Positions 26,573 to 36,531 are shown, counted from the first letter of the stretch. The stretch is 64,000 nucleotides of DNA from Vibrio hyugaensis (GCF_002906655.1 NZ_CP025794.1:2108001-2172000); one strand, 5' to 3'. Made by a program: numbers and translations. The notes: generated by a model not told the origin, from the sequence alone.

Positions 26573-27154
26573 ATGTCCAATAACACTGCTGGAGATAAAT
26601 ACGGACAAATCATAGCAGCCGCCGAGCGCTTAATCGCTGAGTCAGGTTTTCATGGCCTTTCCATGCAAAAACTGGCTACAGAGGCAGGTGTCGCAGCTGG
26701 CACGATTTACCGATATTTCTCAGATAAAGAACATCTTTTGGAAGAGGTTCGCCTTACTGTAACTAAACGTATTGCGGACGCCGTTCAAGCGGATGTTCAT
26801 GACGATATGCCCCTGAAAGAGCGTTACCGCACCATGTGGCTCAATATTTGGCACCTTGCTGGATCAAATTTAGACACCTTAAGTAATCGTGTCCAATATG
26901 AATCACTGCCCTGTGCAAATCGTAAAGGGACAAGGGAACTTGAAAGGCAAATGTTTGCCCAAGTAGATCGTCTTTTTAATCAAGGCAAAGCGGAAGGGGT
27001 ATTCAAACCCCTCGATAACGAAATTCTGTCAGGGTTAAGTTTCGAAGCTAGTGTTGCGCTTGCGAGAAAACATGCTTTGGGATTTTATCAACTGGACGAC
27101 GATGCGCTGGAAGCAGCCGTTGAAGCCAGTTGGGATGCAATTATTAAACACTAA
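26573..27154 (+). CDS. vexR: TetR-family repressor of the RND efflux operon
   Basis: The protein (193 residues from the ATG at 26573, after GGTGG) has the TetR helix-turn-helix at about 30-50 (MQKLATEAGVAAGTIYRYFSDK) and a helical ligand domain. The ATG at 26543 lies inside the operator palindrome and the likely transcription start, so it is rejected. Gene order with the two efflux genes, cytochrome c5 and ilvC matches the V. cholerae vexRAB neighbourhood. It probably senses bile salts or detergents and represses itself and the pump; the ligand is inference. Confidence 0.88.
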   Translation: MSNNTAGDKYGQIIAAAERLIAESGFHGLSMQKLATEAGVAAGTIYRYFSDKEHLLEEVRLTVTKRIADAVQADVHDDMPLKERYRTMWLNIWHLAGSNLDTLSNRVQYESLPCANRKGTRELERQMFAQVDRLFNQGKAEGVFKPLDNEILSGLSFEASVALARKHALGFYQLDDDALEAAVEASWDAIIKH

Positions 27155-27172
27155 CTTGGAGTTCTTAATAGA

Positions 27173-28279
27173 ATGAAAAAGTGGACTTTCTTTATGTTGC
27201 TTATCGCGGTTCTTCTGTTTGGAAGCGTGATAGGTTTCAACTTATTCAAGCAACAGAAAATTGCTGAATACATGGCGAATCGTCCGGAGCCAGAGTTCCC
27301 AGTTACCGTTACGAAAGTAGAAGCGGTAGATTGGGTTCCTGTCATCGAAGCGATTGGCTTTATCGAACCTAACCAAGGTGTCACGGTTGCAAACGAAACC
27401 AGCGGTGTGATTGATAAGATTTCTTTCGACTCTGGTACTCAAGTTGAAGAAGGCCAGCCTTTGGTTCTTCTAGACTCTGACGTTGAGAAAGCAAACCTAA
27501 AAAGCTCTCAAGCAAAACTGCCAGCAGCTCAAGCTAAGTACAAACGCTACCAAGGTCTTTTCAAGAAAGGCTCTATCTCTAAAGAAGCGTATGACGAAGC
27601 AGAAGCAAACTACTTCTCACTTAAAGCGGACATTGAAAGCCTAAAAGCAACCATCGACCGCCGTGAAATCAAAGCACCTTTTGCTGGTGTGGTTGGTATT
27701 CGTAACGTATATCTTGGTCAATACCTACAAGCAGGTACTGACATCGTACGCCTTGAAGATACAACAGTAATGCGTCTGCGCTTCACTGTGCCTCAAACTG
27801 ATATATCTCGCATCAAACTAGACCAAGAAGTAGACATTTTTGTAGATGCTTACCCTGATAAGCCATTCAAAGGTTCTATCTCAGCAATTGAACCAGCGGT
27901 TAACGTTCAAAGTGGTTTGATTCAAGTTCAGGCAGACATTCCAAACAGCGACGGTAAACTTCGCAGTGGCATGTTCGCACGTGCAAACATCATTCTGCCT
28001 AAACTAGAGAAGCAAGTGACTCTGCCGCAAACTGCTATCACCTTTACCCTATACGGCGACAACGTGTACATCGTTACTGAAGAAGACGGTGAAAAACGCG
28101 TTCAGCAACACGTTGTAAAAGTGGGTGAGCGCACTAAAGACATCGCGCATATTCTAGATGGCGTGAAACCAGGTGACGTCGTGGTAACGTCGGGTCAAAT
28201 CCGTCTAAGTAACCACGCGAAAGTGACCATCGTTGAAGATTCGGCACTAACACCACCTGCTGAAACACCAATGCTTTAA
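27173..28279 (+). CDS. vexA: RND efflux periplasmic adaptor
   Basis: The 368-residue membrane fusion protein has an uncleaved N-terminal anchor (about 5-24), a lipoyl-like domain (SGVIDKISFDSGTQVEEGQPLVLLD), a short coiled hairpin (about 105-160: AKLPAAQAKYKRYQGLFKKGSISKEAYD and following), a beta-barrel and a C-terminal membrane-proximal domain. It bridges the inner-membrane pump and an outer-membrane channel. It follows vexR by 18 bases and precedes the pump gene by 11. No outer-membrane factor gene is present, so TolC encoded elsewhere is presumably used. Confidence 0.93.
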   Translation: MKKWTFFMLLIAVLLFGSVIGFNLFKQQKIAEYMANRPEPEFPVTVTKVEAVDWVPVIEAIGFIEPNQGVTVANETSGVIDKISFDSGTQVEEGQPLVLLDSDVEKANLKSSQAKLPAAQAKYKRYQGLFKKGSISKEAYDEAEANYFSLKADIESLKATIDRREIKAPFAGVVGIRNVYLGQYLQAGTDIVRLEDTTVMRLRFTVPQTDISRIKLDQEVDIFVDAYPDKPFKGSISAIEPAVNVQSGLIQVQADIPNSDGKLRSGMFARANIILPKLEKQVTLPQTAITFTLYGDNVYIVTEEDGEKRVQQHVVKVGERTKDIAHILDGVKPGDVVVTSGQIRLSNHAKVTIVEDSALTPPAETPML

Positions 28280-28290
28280 TTGGAGGCATC

Positions 28291-31200
28291 ATGCGCTTTA
28301 CCGATGTTTTTATTAAACGTCCAGTTTTAGCGGTATCGATCAGCTTTTTGATTGCGTTGCTTGGTTTACAAGCCGTATTCAAGATGCAAGTTCGTGAATA
28401 CCCTGAAATGACAAATACGGTGGTTACGGTAACCACCAGTTATTACGGTGCAAGTGCCGACTTAATCCAAGGTTTTATTACTCAACCTTTGGAACAAGCC
28501 GTCGCGCAGGCCGATAATATCGATTATATGACTTCATCCTCTGTGCTTGGTACCTCTACCATCACTGTGAACATGAAGTTGAACACTGACCCAAATGCAG
28601 CGCTGTCTGACATTCTGGCGAAAACCAACTCGGTTCGTTCGCAGCTTCCAAAAGAAGCGGAAGACCCAACGGTAACCATGTCGACAGGTTCGACAACGGC
28701 AGTACTGTATATTGGTTTCACCAGTGATGAGCTGTCTTCAAGCCAGATCACTGACTACCTTGAGCGTGTAGTCAACCCGCAGCTATTCACGGTAAACGGT
28801 GTGTCCAAAGTTGACCTATATGGTGGTATGAAATACGCACTACGCGTATGGCTAGATCCAGCGAAAATGGGCGCACTTAAGCTGACTGCGACCGACGTGA
28901 TGACCGTGCTAAATGCCAACAACTATCAGTCGGCAACCGGTCAGGCTACGGGTGAATTCGTACTTTACAACGGTAGTGCGGATACTCAGGTATCCAACGT
29001 TGCTGAACTCGAAGCCTTGGTTGTTAAAACCGGTGAAGGTGACGTAATTCGTCTTGGCGACATTGCAAAAGTGACCCTAGAGAAGAGCCACGATACTTAC
29101 CGAGCGAGTGCAAACGGTCAGGAAGCAGTAGTTGCTGCGATTAACGCAGCGCCAAGTGCTAACCCTATCAACATTTCTGCTGATGTCTTGAAGTTGTTAC
29201 CTCAACTAGAGCGCAACTTGCCAAGCAACATCAAAATGAACGTGATGTATGACTCAACTATCGCAATCAACGAATCCATTCACGAAGTTGTGAAAACGAT
29301 TCTTGAAGCGGCAGTCATCGTACTTGTTGTTATCACTTTATTCCTAGGTTCATTCCGTGCGGTAGTCATCCCTATCGTTACTATCCCACTATCATTGATT
29401 GGTGTTGCGATGGTAATGCAAGCGATGGGCTTCTCTTGGAACTTGATGACACTGCTGGCCATGGTACTCGCCATCGGTCTGGTGGTGGATGACGCGATCG
29501 TTGTTCTTGAGAACGTCGACCGTCACATCAAAGAAGGGGAATCGCCGTTCCGTGCAGCGATCATTGGTACACGTGAAATTGCCGTACCGGTAATCGCAAT
29601 GACACTAACACTAGGTGCAGTATACGCGCCAATCGCACTGATGGGCGGTATCACGGGATCGCTATTTAAAGAGTTCGCGTTGACTCTAGCAGGTGCAGTA
29701 TTTGTGTCAGGTATCATCGCACTGACTCTGTCGCCAATGATGTGTTCGAAAATGCTGAAGGCAAATGAAGAGCCAAGTAAGTTTGAGCAAAAAGTTCACC
29801 ACGTTCTGGATGGTATGACCAACCGCTACGAGAAGATGCTAACCGCAGTTATGGCACATCGTCCGGTTATCATTGCTTTTGCGATCATCGTGTTCGCGAG
29901 TCTACCGATCTTGTTTAAGTTCATTCCGAGTGAATTGGCTCCTTCAGAAGATAAAGGCGTTGTAGTACTGATGGGTACAGCACCATCGAACGCGAACCTG
30001 GACTACATCCAAAACACCATGAATGACGTAAACAAGATTCTGTCTGATCAGCCAGAAGTTGAATACGCTCAGGTGTTTAACGGTGTACCTAACTCAAACC
30101 AAGCGTTCGGTCTAGCGACTCTAAAACCTTGGAGTGAGCGTGAAGCAAGCCAAGCAGAGATTACCAAACGTGTCGGTGAATTGGTTTCTCATGTACCAGG
30201 CATGTCAGTGACGGCATTCCAGATGCCAGAACTTCCTGGAGCAGGTTCAGGTCTGCCAATTCAGTTCGTTATCACGACACCAAACAGCTTTGAAAGCTTG
30301 TTCACTATCGCCAGTGATATCCTAACGGATGTATCAACCAGCCCAATGTTCGTCTACTCGGACCTGGATCTAAACTACGATTCAGCAACGATGAAGATCA
30401 GCATCGATAAAGACAAAGCTGGTGCATACGGTGTGACCATGCAAGACATTGGTGTAACGCTAAGTACCATGATGGCGGACGGTTACGTAAACCGTATCGA
30501 CCTAAATGGTCGTTCATACGAGGTTATCCCTCAAGTTGAGCGTAAGTGGCGTCTAAACCCAGAGTCGATGAAGAACTACTACGTGCGTTCAGTTGATGGC
30601 AAAGCTGTACCACTTGGCAGCTTGATCACCATTGATGTTGTAGCAGAGCCTCGCTCACTACCTCACTTCAACCAGTTAAACTCAGCAACTGTTGGAGCAG
30701 TACCTTCACCTGGCGTTGCAATGGGTGATGCAATTAACTGGTTCGAAGACGTGGCACAAAACAAACTGCCATCAGGCTACAACCATGACTACATGGGTGA
30801 AGCACGTCAGTTCGTAACTGAAGGTAGCGCACTATACGCAACGTTCGGTTTGGCATTGGCGATCATCTTCCTAGTACTGGCGATCCAGTTTGAATCTATC
30901 CGCGATCCAATCGTAATCATGGTATCGGTACCGCTAGCAGTATGTGGTGCGTTGATTGCTCTGGCGTGGGGGACGGCATCGATGAACATCTACTCTCAGG
31001 TGGGTTTGATCACCCTGGTAGGTCTGATTACCAAGCACGGTATCTTGATTTGTGAGGTAGCGAAAGAAGAGCAGCTGCACAACAAGCTGTCTCGCATCGA
31101 TGCGGTAATGGAAGCGGCGAAAGTTCGTCTTCGTCCAATCTTAATGACAACGGCGGCAATGATTGCAGGTCTGATCCCATTAATGTACGCAACGGGGGCA

Positions 31201-31413
31201 GGTGCGGCTCAGCGTTTCAGTATCGGTATCGTAATCGTTGCGGGTCTAGCGATTGGTACGCTGTTTACGCTATTCGTACTACCTGTGATTTACAGCTACC
31301 TTGCCGAGAAACACAAACCGCTACCAGTGTTTGTTGAAGACAAAGACTTGGAAAAGCTAGCACGAGTAGATGAAGCAAAAGCGGCTCATCGTGAATTAGC
31401 TGATAACAAGTAA
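28291..31413 (+). CDS. vexB: RND efflux pump, HAE1 family
   Basis: The 1040-residue inner-membrane transporter starts MRFTDVFIKRPVLAVSISF, the usual RND opening. It has twelve membrane helices in the pattern 1+5+1+5 with two large periplasmic loops. The helix 4 segment AIGLVVDDAIVVLENVDRH carries the two aspartates of the proton relay. Such pumps expel bile salts, detergents and hydrophobic antibiotics using the proton gradient. It is the last gene of the vexRAB-type operon and ends before a strong terminator. Naming follows gene order shared with V. cholerae; the V. parahaemolyticus equivalents are called Vme. Confidence 0.94.
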   Translation: MRFTDVFIKRPVLAVSISFLIALLGLQAVFKMQVREYPEMTNTVVTVTTSYYGASADLIQGFITQPLEQAVAQADNIDYMTSSSVLGTSTITVNMKLNTDPNAALSDILAKTNSVRSQLPKEAEDPTVTMSTGSTTAVLYIGFTSDELSSSQITDYLERVVNPQLFTVNGVSKVDLYGGMKYALRVWLDPAKMGALKLTATDVMTVLNANNYQSATGQATGEFVLYNGSADTQVSNVAELEALVVKTGEGDVIRLGDIAKVTLEKSHDTYRASANGQEAVVAAINAAPSANPINISADVLKLLPQLERNLPSNIKMNVMYDSTIAINESIHEVVKTILEAAVIVLVVITLFLGSFRAVVIPIVTIPLSLIGVAMVMQAMGFSWNLMTLLAMVLAIGLVVDDAIVVLENVDRHIKEGESPFRAAIIGTREIAVPVIAMTLTLGAVYAPIALMGGITGSLFKEFALTLAGAVFVSGIIALTLSPMMCSKMLKANEEPSKFEQKVHHVLDGMTNRYEKMLTAVMAHRPVIIAFAIIVFASLPILFKFIPSELAPSEDKGVVVLMGTAPSNANLDYIQNTMNDVNKILSDQPEVEYAQVFNGVPNSNQAFGLATLKPWSEREASQAEITKRVGELVSHVPGMSVTAFQMPELPGAGSGLPIQFVITTPNSFESLFTIASDILTDVSTSPMFVYSDLDLNYDSATMKISIDKDKAGAYGVTMQDIGVTLSTMMADGYVNRIDLNGRSYEVIPQVERKWRLNPESMKNYYVRSVDGKAVPLGSLITIDVVAEPRSLPHFNQLNSATVGAVPSPGVAMGDAINWFEDVAQNKLPSGYNHDYMGEARQFVTEGSALYATFGLALAIIFLVLAIQFESIRDPIVIMVSVPLAVCGALIALAWGTASMNIYSQVGLITLVGLITKHGILICEVAKEEQLHNKLSRIDAVMEAAKVRLRPILMTTAAMIAGLIPLMYATGAGAAQRFSIGIVIVAGLAIGTLFTLFVLPVIYSYLAEKHKPLPVFVEDKDLEKLARVDEAKAAHRELADNK

Positions 31414-31430
31414 GCATAAAGCACTAAGAA

Positions 31431-31457
31431 AAAGGTCACTTCGGTGACCTTTTTTAT
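31431..31457 (+). terminator. Terminator of the efflux operon
   Basis: AAAGGTCAC-TTCG-GTGACCTTT with a TTCG tetraloop and a T run. Confidence 0.93.
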
Positions 31458-31544
31458 TACCGCTCTCTTTTTTGCCATCTAAATGGCGACTTTCACGTAT
31501 CAATTACATAGAATGTGGGTAAATCAAAAGGAGTTTTAGCCACT

Positions 31545-31796
31545 ATGTTTGACCCAAAGAAATTAGAGCAAATCGCTAAACAAATTCACGAATCAATGCC
31601 ACAGCCAGTAAAAGAGCTAGGCGCAGATGTTGATCAAAAAGTTCGCCAAGTAATCCAAGGTCAGCTAAACAAGCTAGACGTGGTTAGCCGCGAAGAATTC
31701 GACGTACAAACTCAAGTTCTACTTCGCACTCGTCAAAAGCTGACAGAAATGGAAAAGAAATTAGCTGAGCTTGAAGAAAAGCTAGCGGATAAATAA
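31545..31796 (+). CDS. ubiK: Ubiquinone biosynthesis accessory factor UbiK
   Basis: The 83-residue protein begins [19 protein letters not shown], closely matching E. coli UbiK/YqiC, and ends in a coiled coil (about 48-82: [20 protein letters not shown]). UbiK assists aerobic ubiquinone synthesis, working with the lipid-binding UbiJ. AAGGAG at 31528-31533 precedes the ATG by eleven bases; the frame extends upstream to 31515, but family alignment starts here. Single gene between two terminators. Confidence 0.93.
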   Translation: MFDPKKLEQIAKQIHESMPQPVKELGADVDQKVRQVIQGQLNKLDVVSREEFDVQTQVLLRTRQKLTEMEKKLAELEEKLADK

Positions 31797-31800
31797 TAAA

Positions 31801-31829
31801 AAGCGCTTCCATTGGAAGCGTTTTTTATT
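31801..31829. terminator. Bidirectional terminator after ubiK
   Basis: CGCTTCC and GGAAGCG stem (31804-31820) with A and T runs on the two sides; shared with the convergent gene ending at 31831. Confidence 0.88.
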
Positions 31830-31830
31830 A

Positions 31831-32364
31831 TTACTGCTTTGCTTGCAGAGCCTGCAAAGAGGCTTGCTTAAAGCCGATAGCAGAAACGGTATAGGTATAA
31901 TCGTCCATCACCGTCTGCTCTACTATATTGATGCTACCAACCTTCACTTCTCTATTGCCGATAAAGTGGCCATTCAGAAAGTTCTTACCTGCAACACTTG
32001 CTGGTGAGTATTGGGAGAAACCGTCTTGGCACACACCTTTCATCTCAATAAACTGGCCATTAACGGCAATATCTCGATTAGGTAAAGGGCGTTCATCAGA
32101 CCCCGATTCATCTTCACCATTACAACGATGCCCGCGATCAACAAAGTACAAGATAAAGTCACCATCAAAGCGTACGGTTAGGTAACCATAATCGTGTTCA
32201 TCAGCAGATATGTCCTTAGACGCAACTTGAGCACCAGAGCCTTCTACAAATTGCCACTGTTGTGTATCAAATTGACTCTTATCTAACTCAGGTAGTGGAC
32301 GCCCCATAGCGAGGGTCGACGCAGATGTCAGACTAATAACTGCACCGACAATATACTTATTCAT
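31831..32364 (-). CDS. Exported protein of unknown function
   Basis: The 177-residue product has a signal peptide (MNKYIVGAVISLTSASTLAMG). The mature part is acidic, mostly beta-like, with two cysteines (HRCNGED and KGVCQDG) that may pair in the periplasm. I recognise no domain. It is a single gene, downstream of and co-oriented with ilvC but separated by a terminator and 335 bases, so it is probably transcribed on its own. Confidence 0.78.
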   Translation of the reverse strand: MNKYIVGAVISLTSASTLAMGRPLPELDKSQFDTQQWQFVEGSGAQVASKDISADEHDYGYLTVRFDGDFILYFVDRGHRCNGEDESGSDERPLPNRDIAVNGQFIEMKGVCQDGFSQYSPASVAGKNFLNGHFIGNREVKVGSINIVEQTVMDDYTYTVSAIGFKQASLQALQAKQ

Positions 32365-32490
32365 TGTTAGCGTTACCTTACTGTTTTATTACCTTCCATA
32401 TCTAAACATACTCACTGAGCAATTTGAGATCCACTTGTAGGACACCTACAAAGTCTTGACCAAGCTTTCACTAACTTTACTTCACACAAA

Positions 32491-32524
32491 CAAAAAGGCT
32501 TGGTCAACGGCGACCAAGCCTTTT
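32491..32524 (-). terminator. Terminator downstream of ilvC
   Basis: AAAAGGCTTGGTC/GACCAAGCCTTTT forms a 13-bp stem with T runs on both sides; it lies about 175 bases after the ilvC stop. Confidence 0.85.
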
Positions 32525-32525
32525 A

Positions 32526-32699
32526 ATTAGATGTTGTGTTTTATTTTGTATTTATTGACCCCAGTCTATCTGGAGTCCTTTGCTAACCTAGGTTAGTGAA
32601 TTACGCAGTATTAAGGTTTCGTTTCTAGGAGAAGGCGCGGAGTTTACGATAGAGTAAATGAGCACATTCGACACTGAAATGGGACCTTAAGGCAAATAA
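32526..32699 (-). ncRNA. Structured ilvC 3' untranslated region, possible small RNA
   Basis: Between the ilvC stop and its terminator lie 175 non-coding bases with visible structure: CTAACCTAGGTTAG at 32583-32596, a perfect palindrome, and GACCCCAG/CTGGAGTC around 32557-32577 with one mismatch. The region would be transcribed with ilvC and end in a strong hairpin, like 3'UTR-derived small RNAs known in Vibrio. No RNA family was recognised. Confidence 0.35.
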
Positions 32700-34184
32700 T
32701 TAACCGCCTACAGCAATGTTTTTCATATCTGTCATGTAACCACGTAGCTCTTCACCAATGTATTCTACTGGGTGATTACGGATTGCTTCATTTACAGCGA
32801 TTAGCGTTGCGTTATCCACTTGGTTAGAAGTCTCACCTAGGCCTTTACCAATAACATCAATTGACACTGAAGGCATGAATTTCTCACGTAATAGTGGCGT
32901 TGCTACGTTTGCAAATAGGTAGTTACCGTATTCTGCTGTATCTGAGATAACCACGTTCATTTCGTATAGACGTTTACGTGCAACAGTATTTGCGATTAAT
33001 GGCAGCTCGTGTAGTGATTCGTAGTATGCAGACTCATCGATGATGCCTGACGCAGTCATTGCTTCAAATGCTAGCTCAACACCTGCTCGAACCATTGCAA
33101 CTAGAAGAATGCCATTATCGAAGTACTCTTGCTCAGAAATTTCAACGTCACCTGCTGGGTAGTTTTCAAATGCCGTTTCACCCGTTTCTGCACGCCAGCC
33201 CAGTAGGTTTGCATCGTCATTTACCCAATCAGCCATCATAGTGCTAGAGAAGTGACCAGTGATGATGTCATCCATGTGCTTGTTGTAAAGTGGACGCATC
33301 AACTCTTTTAGCTCTTCAGAAAGCTCAAATGCTTTGATTTTCGCCGGGTTTGATAGGCGATCCATCATATGCGTGATGCCACCAAACTTAAGTGCTTCAG
33401 TAATGGTTTCCCAACCGTATTGTAGCAACTTACCTGCGTAGCTTGGGTCAATACCTTCTGCAACCATCTTCTCGTAAGAAACGATAGAACCTGCTTGTAG
33501 CATGCCACATAGGATAGTTTGCTCACCCATTAGGTCAGATTTCACTTCCGCTACGAATGAAGACTCAAGACAGCCTGCACGATGACCACCAGTACCAGCA
33601 GCCCATGCTTTCGCAATATCCCAACCTTCCCCCTTAGGGTCATTCTCTGGGTGAACTGCGATCAGCGTTGGTACACCAAAGCCACGTTTATATTCTTCGC
33701 GAACCTCAGTACCTGGACACTTAGGTGCAACCATAACTACCGTTAGGTCTTTACGGATTTGCATACCTTCTTCAACAACGTTGAAGCCATGTGAGTAACC
33801 TAGTGCTGCGCCTTCTTTCATTAGCGGCATTACCGTCTCAACTACGTTTGTATGCTGCTTATCTGGGGTAAGGTTAACAACCAAGTCAGCTTGAGGAATT
33901 AGCGTTTCGTATCTGCCTACTTCAAAACCGTTGTCTTTTGCGTTTTTGAACGACTGGCGTTGCTCATCGATCGCAGCTTGGCGAAGCGCGTAAGCGACGT
34001 CTAGGCCAGAGTCACGCATGTTCAAACCTTGGTTAAGGCCTTGAGCACCACAACCTACGATGACCACTTTCTTACCTTTTAGGTAATCTGCTTCTGATGC
34101 AAATTCTTCGCGGTCCATAAATCGACAACGACCAAGTTGGTCCAATTGCTCACGCAAGTTTAGGGTATTGAAATAGTTAGCCAT
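32700..34184 (-). CDS. ilvC: Ketol-acid reductoisomerase
   Basis: The 494-residue enzyme is the long (class II) form: an N-terminal NADPH domain ([21 protein letters not shown], about 40-60) and two knotted C-terminal domains. It converts acetolactate and acetohydroxybutyrate to dihydroxy acids for valine, isoleucine and leucine synthesis. TAAGGAG lies seven bases before the ATG at 34184, and the family starts [14 protein letters not shown], so the 20-codon upstream extension is rejected. It is divergent from ilvY, its known activator in enterobacteria. Confidence 0.97.
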   Translation of the reverse strand: MANYFNTLNLREQLDQLGRCRFMDREEFASEADYLKGKKVVIVGCGAQGLNQGLNMRDSGLDVAYALRQAAIDEQRQSFKNAKDNGFEVGRYETLIPQADLVVNLTPDKQHTNVVETVMPLMKEGAALGYSHGFNVVEEGMQIRKDLTVVMVAPKCPGTEVREEYKRGFGVPTLIAVHPENDPKGEGWDIAKAWAAGTGGHRAGCLESSFVAEVKSDLMGEQTILCGMLQAGSIVSYEKMVAEGIDPSYAGKLLQYGWETITEALKFGGITHMMDRLSNPAKIKAFELSEELKELMRPLYNKHMDDIITGHFSSTMMADWVNDDANLLGWRAETGETAFENYPAGDVEISEQEYFDNGILLVAMVRAGVELAFEAMTASGIIDESAYYESLHELPLIANTVARKRLYEMNVVISDTAEYGNYLFANVATPLLREKFMPSVSIDVIGKGLGETSNQVDNATLIAVNEAIRNHPVEYIGEELRGYMTDMKNIAVGG

Positions 34185-34293
34185 TTGGGTGCTCCTTAAC
34201 ATTCTTCCATAGAGGTCGGTATTTGTGTTACCGAATGAGTTCATACTAAAACAGACATTCTGTTGCTTAAAGTGATATATTCACAATTAGTTA

Positions 34294-34308
34294 TTGCAAT
34301 AAATGCAA
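34294..34308. promoter_or_regulatory. Candidate IlvY operator
   Basis: TTGCAATAAATGCAA is an imperfect dyad with the T-N11-A form of LysR sites, placed between divergent ilvC and ilvY. Confidence 0.6.
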
Positions 34309-34326
34309 CATAGAAGTGAAGTTTTA

Positions 34327-35217
34327 ATGAATATCAAAAACCTGCAACTTTTCATTCACCTTTGTGATAGTAAAAGCTTTGCAAAGACAGCAGCAGCAAT
34401 GCACATCAGCCCTTCAGCATTAAGTAGACAGATTCAAAAACTGGAAGAAGAGACACACCAACAGCTTTTCTTACGCGATAACCGTAGTGTTGAATTGACC
34501 GCTCATGGGAAGAAGCTCTTACCCGTAGCCTTAAAGATTCTTGGGGAATGGCAGCAGTACCAAAGCTATATCAAAGGCACTGAAGATGATTTAAAAGGGG
34601 AGATTCGTCTATTTTGCTCAGTAACAGCAAGCTACAGCCATCTTCCTGAACTTATTTCAGAGTTTCGCCTTCAACATCCATTTATTGAATTCAAACTATC
34701 TACAGGCGATCCAGCTCAAGCCATTGATAAAATATTGGCTGATGAAGCAGATATCGCGATATCTGCAAAGCCAGACCAATTACCAGCTAAAGTTGCCTTC
34801 GAACCAATAAGCGAAATCCCCTTATCAGTCATTGCCCCGGTTGGTGTCAGCACTTTTGCAGAAGAGCTACAAAAAGATCGTCCAAATTGGCCTTCAATTC
34901 CATTTATTCTTCCGGAAGCAGGAACAGCAAGAGAAAGAGCTAATGTTTGGTTTAAGCAAATGAAGATAAAACCAAACATCTATGCTCAAGTAGCTGGCCA
35001 TGAAGCGATAGTTAGCATGGTGGCATTAGGTTGTGGTGTCGGTATCGCACCGGATGTGGTAATCAACAACAGCCCTGTCAGGGAGAAGATAAATCGACTT
35101 AAAGTTCTTCCTATCAAACCATTTGAACTAGGAGTCTGCTGTACCAAAAGCCAGTTAGAGAATCCACTAGTGAAAGCATTCTGGGAGGTGGCTGAAAGCA
35201 AATACATCTCCTTATAG
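34327..35217 (+). CDS. ilvY: LysR-family activator of ilvC
   Basis: The 296-residue regulator has its helix-turn-helix at about 17-37 (FAKTAAAMHISPSALSRQIQ) and segments shared with E. coli IlvY (CSVTASYSHLPELI, AGHEAIVSMVALGCGVGIAPD, FELGVC). IlvY senses acetolactate or acetohydroxybutyrate and activates ilvC. The ATG at 34303 falls within the presumed operator, so I start at 34327. It ends just before a gene remnant and a dead insertion element. Confidence 0.93.
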   Translation: MNIKNLQLFIHLCDSKSFAKTAAAMHISPSALSRQIQKLEEETHQQLFLRDNRSVELTAHGKKLLPVALKILGEWQQYQSYIKGTEDDLKGEIRLFCSVTASYSHLPELISEFRLQHPFIEFKLSTGDPAQAIDKILADEADIAISAKPDQLPAKVAFEPISEIPLSVIAPVGVSTFAEELQKDRPNWPSIPFILPEAGTARERANVWFKQMKIKPNIYAQVAGHEAIVSMVALGCGVGIAPDVVINNSPVREKINRLKVLPIKPFELGVCCTKSQLENPLVKAFWEVAESKYISL

Positions 35218-35343
35218 AACTTAAGTAGGAATCCAGAGCCCGTAATGCAAGTGATGGACTTTTTATTTACATGGCTCACTAAACACAACATTGAGCAACA
35301 CTTAGGAGCAGACGTCACAACTCATATAACTAAAGCAGTGTAA
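35218..35343 (+). pseudogene. 3' remnant of a gene, perhaps hemerythrin-like
   Basis: The frame continuing after the ilvY stop reads RNPEPVMQVMDFLFTWL and then TKHNIEQHLGADVTTHI before TAA at 35341. The helical W-L-x-x-H pattern is reminiscent of the last helix of bacteriohemerythrins. Nothing upstream of it remains. Low certainty about the family. Confidence 0.3.
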
Positions 35344-35372
35344 GCAAAGCAGTTAGAACAAGTGAGCACTTA

Positions 35373-36454
35373 TACCAATCTAAGTAAGAATATGATCTCA
35401 TTAGCTTTATAACTTCTTGTTCGAGAATACTAGGGATAGCTTCAGTAACATCAACTTTAAAAAGCTCGCTAGCCAGCAAAAGTCTATTCAGATGAAGATG
35501 CGTCTACTCACTCTAGCACACTTTAAAGAAGGACAATCTCGAACACAGATTGCCAAGTACTTAAAGGTAAGTCGCACTAGCGTAAATAAATGGGTTCAGA
35601 CCTTTCTGGAGGAAGGACTTGAAGGCTTACAAGAAAAACCAAGAACAGGAAGACCTACGTCTCTTACCCCAAAACAACGTGAACAGTTAAGCCAATATAT
35701 TAAGAGGCGAGCTTCCGAACCTTCTGGAGGAAGATTAACTGGTAGTGACATTCACGCCTACATCATCAAAGAGTTTGGCAAGCATTACCACCCAGATTCT
35801 ATCTATTACTTGCTCAATCGTATGGGCTTTTCTTGGATAACATCACGCTCCAAACACCCTTCTCAATCTCAACAGCTCCAAGACGATTTTAAAAAAATTC
35901 AAAACTGAAACGATCACATAAGCCTTGAGGCGGTCGACGTCTGGTTTCAAGATGAAGCGAGATTTGGGCAACAAAATACAACGACTCGCTTATGGGCATA
36001 GCGTGGCACAAGACCCCGAGCGGTGAAGCAACAGCAATTTGAGTATGCTTACTTATTCGGTTCTGTCTGTCCAAGAAGAGGAATAGGAGAAGCCATCGTC
36101 GTACCTTGGGTAAATAAAGAAATTATGATCCAGCACCTTAATCAAATCTCTCAAGTAACAGATGCTGTCGTGATCATGGATGGTGCTGGATGGCATACAG
36201 ATGACATTGCCGAGCAATTTAACAATGTGAGTATCATCAAGCTCCCACCCTATTCACCAGAGTTGAACCCAATAGAACAAGTATGGAGTTGGCTACGACA
36301 ACACTATTTAGCGAACCAGACCTTTACGAACTACAACGATATTGTAGACAAGGTGTGCAGCGCATGGGATCGATTCTTGGAAAGTACTGATAGGATGACA
36401 GATATGTGCAGAAGAGAATGGATTAATCTGACCAGTTAATTTTCCAGATTGGTA
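35373..36454 (+). mobile_element. IS630-family insertion sequence, degenerate
   Basis: Inverted ends TACCAATCT (35373-35381) and AGATTGGTA (36446-36454) enclose one transposase frame, 1.08 kb in all, a normal IS630 size. TA dinucleotides border both ends, as expected for IS630 target choice, though an exact TA duplication is not clear. The transposase is interrupted by two stop codons, so the element cannot move by itself. Confidence 0.82.
35417..36439 (+). pseudogene. IS630-family transposase with two in-frame stops
   Basis: One reading frame runs through the element. The N-terminal part (to 35905) has helix-turn-helix and winged-helix segments (GQSRTQIAKYLKVSRTSVNKWV). The DDE part has DVWFQDEARFG, VVIMDGAGWHT and LPPYSPELNPIEQVWSWLR, supplying the catalytic D, D and E. 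The frame is broken by TGA at 35906-35908 and TAG at 35999-36001; the second sits where related enzymes have glutamine (CAG to TAG). No frameshift is needed to join the parts. ATG at 35492 may be the original start. Confidence 0.88.
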
Positions 36455-36493
36455 TTAGTAAATCCCTATCATTTCACAGCTCGTGCTGAAATG

Positions 36494-36523
36494 AAAAAAG
36501 CCTCGCTATTTCTAGCGAGGCTT
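36494..36523 (-). terminator. Terminator of the rRNA-tRNA-Ser transcript
   Basis: AAGCCTCGCTA/TAGCGAGGCTT, 11-bp stem with a four-base loop, followed by six T on the minus strand. Confidence 0.92.
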
Positions 36524-36531
36524 CTTAATAG

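Noticed and set aside
31758..31800. Possible extra domain in UbiK
   Set aside because: The glutamate/lysine-rich end is the family's normal C-terminal coiled coil.
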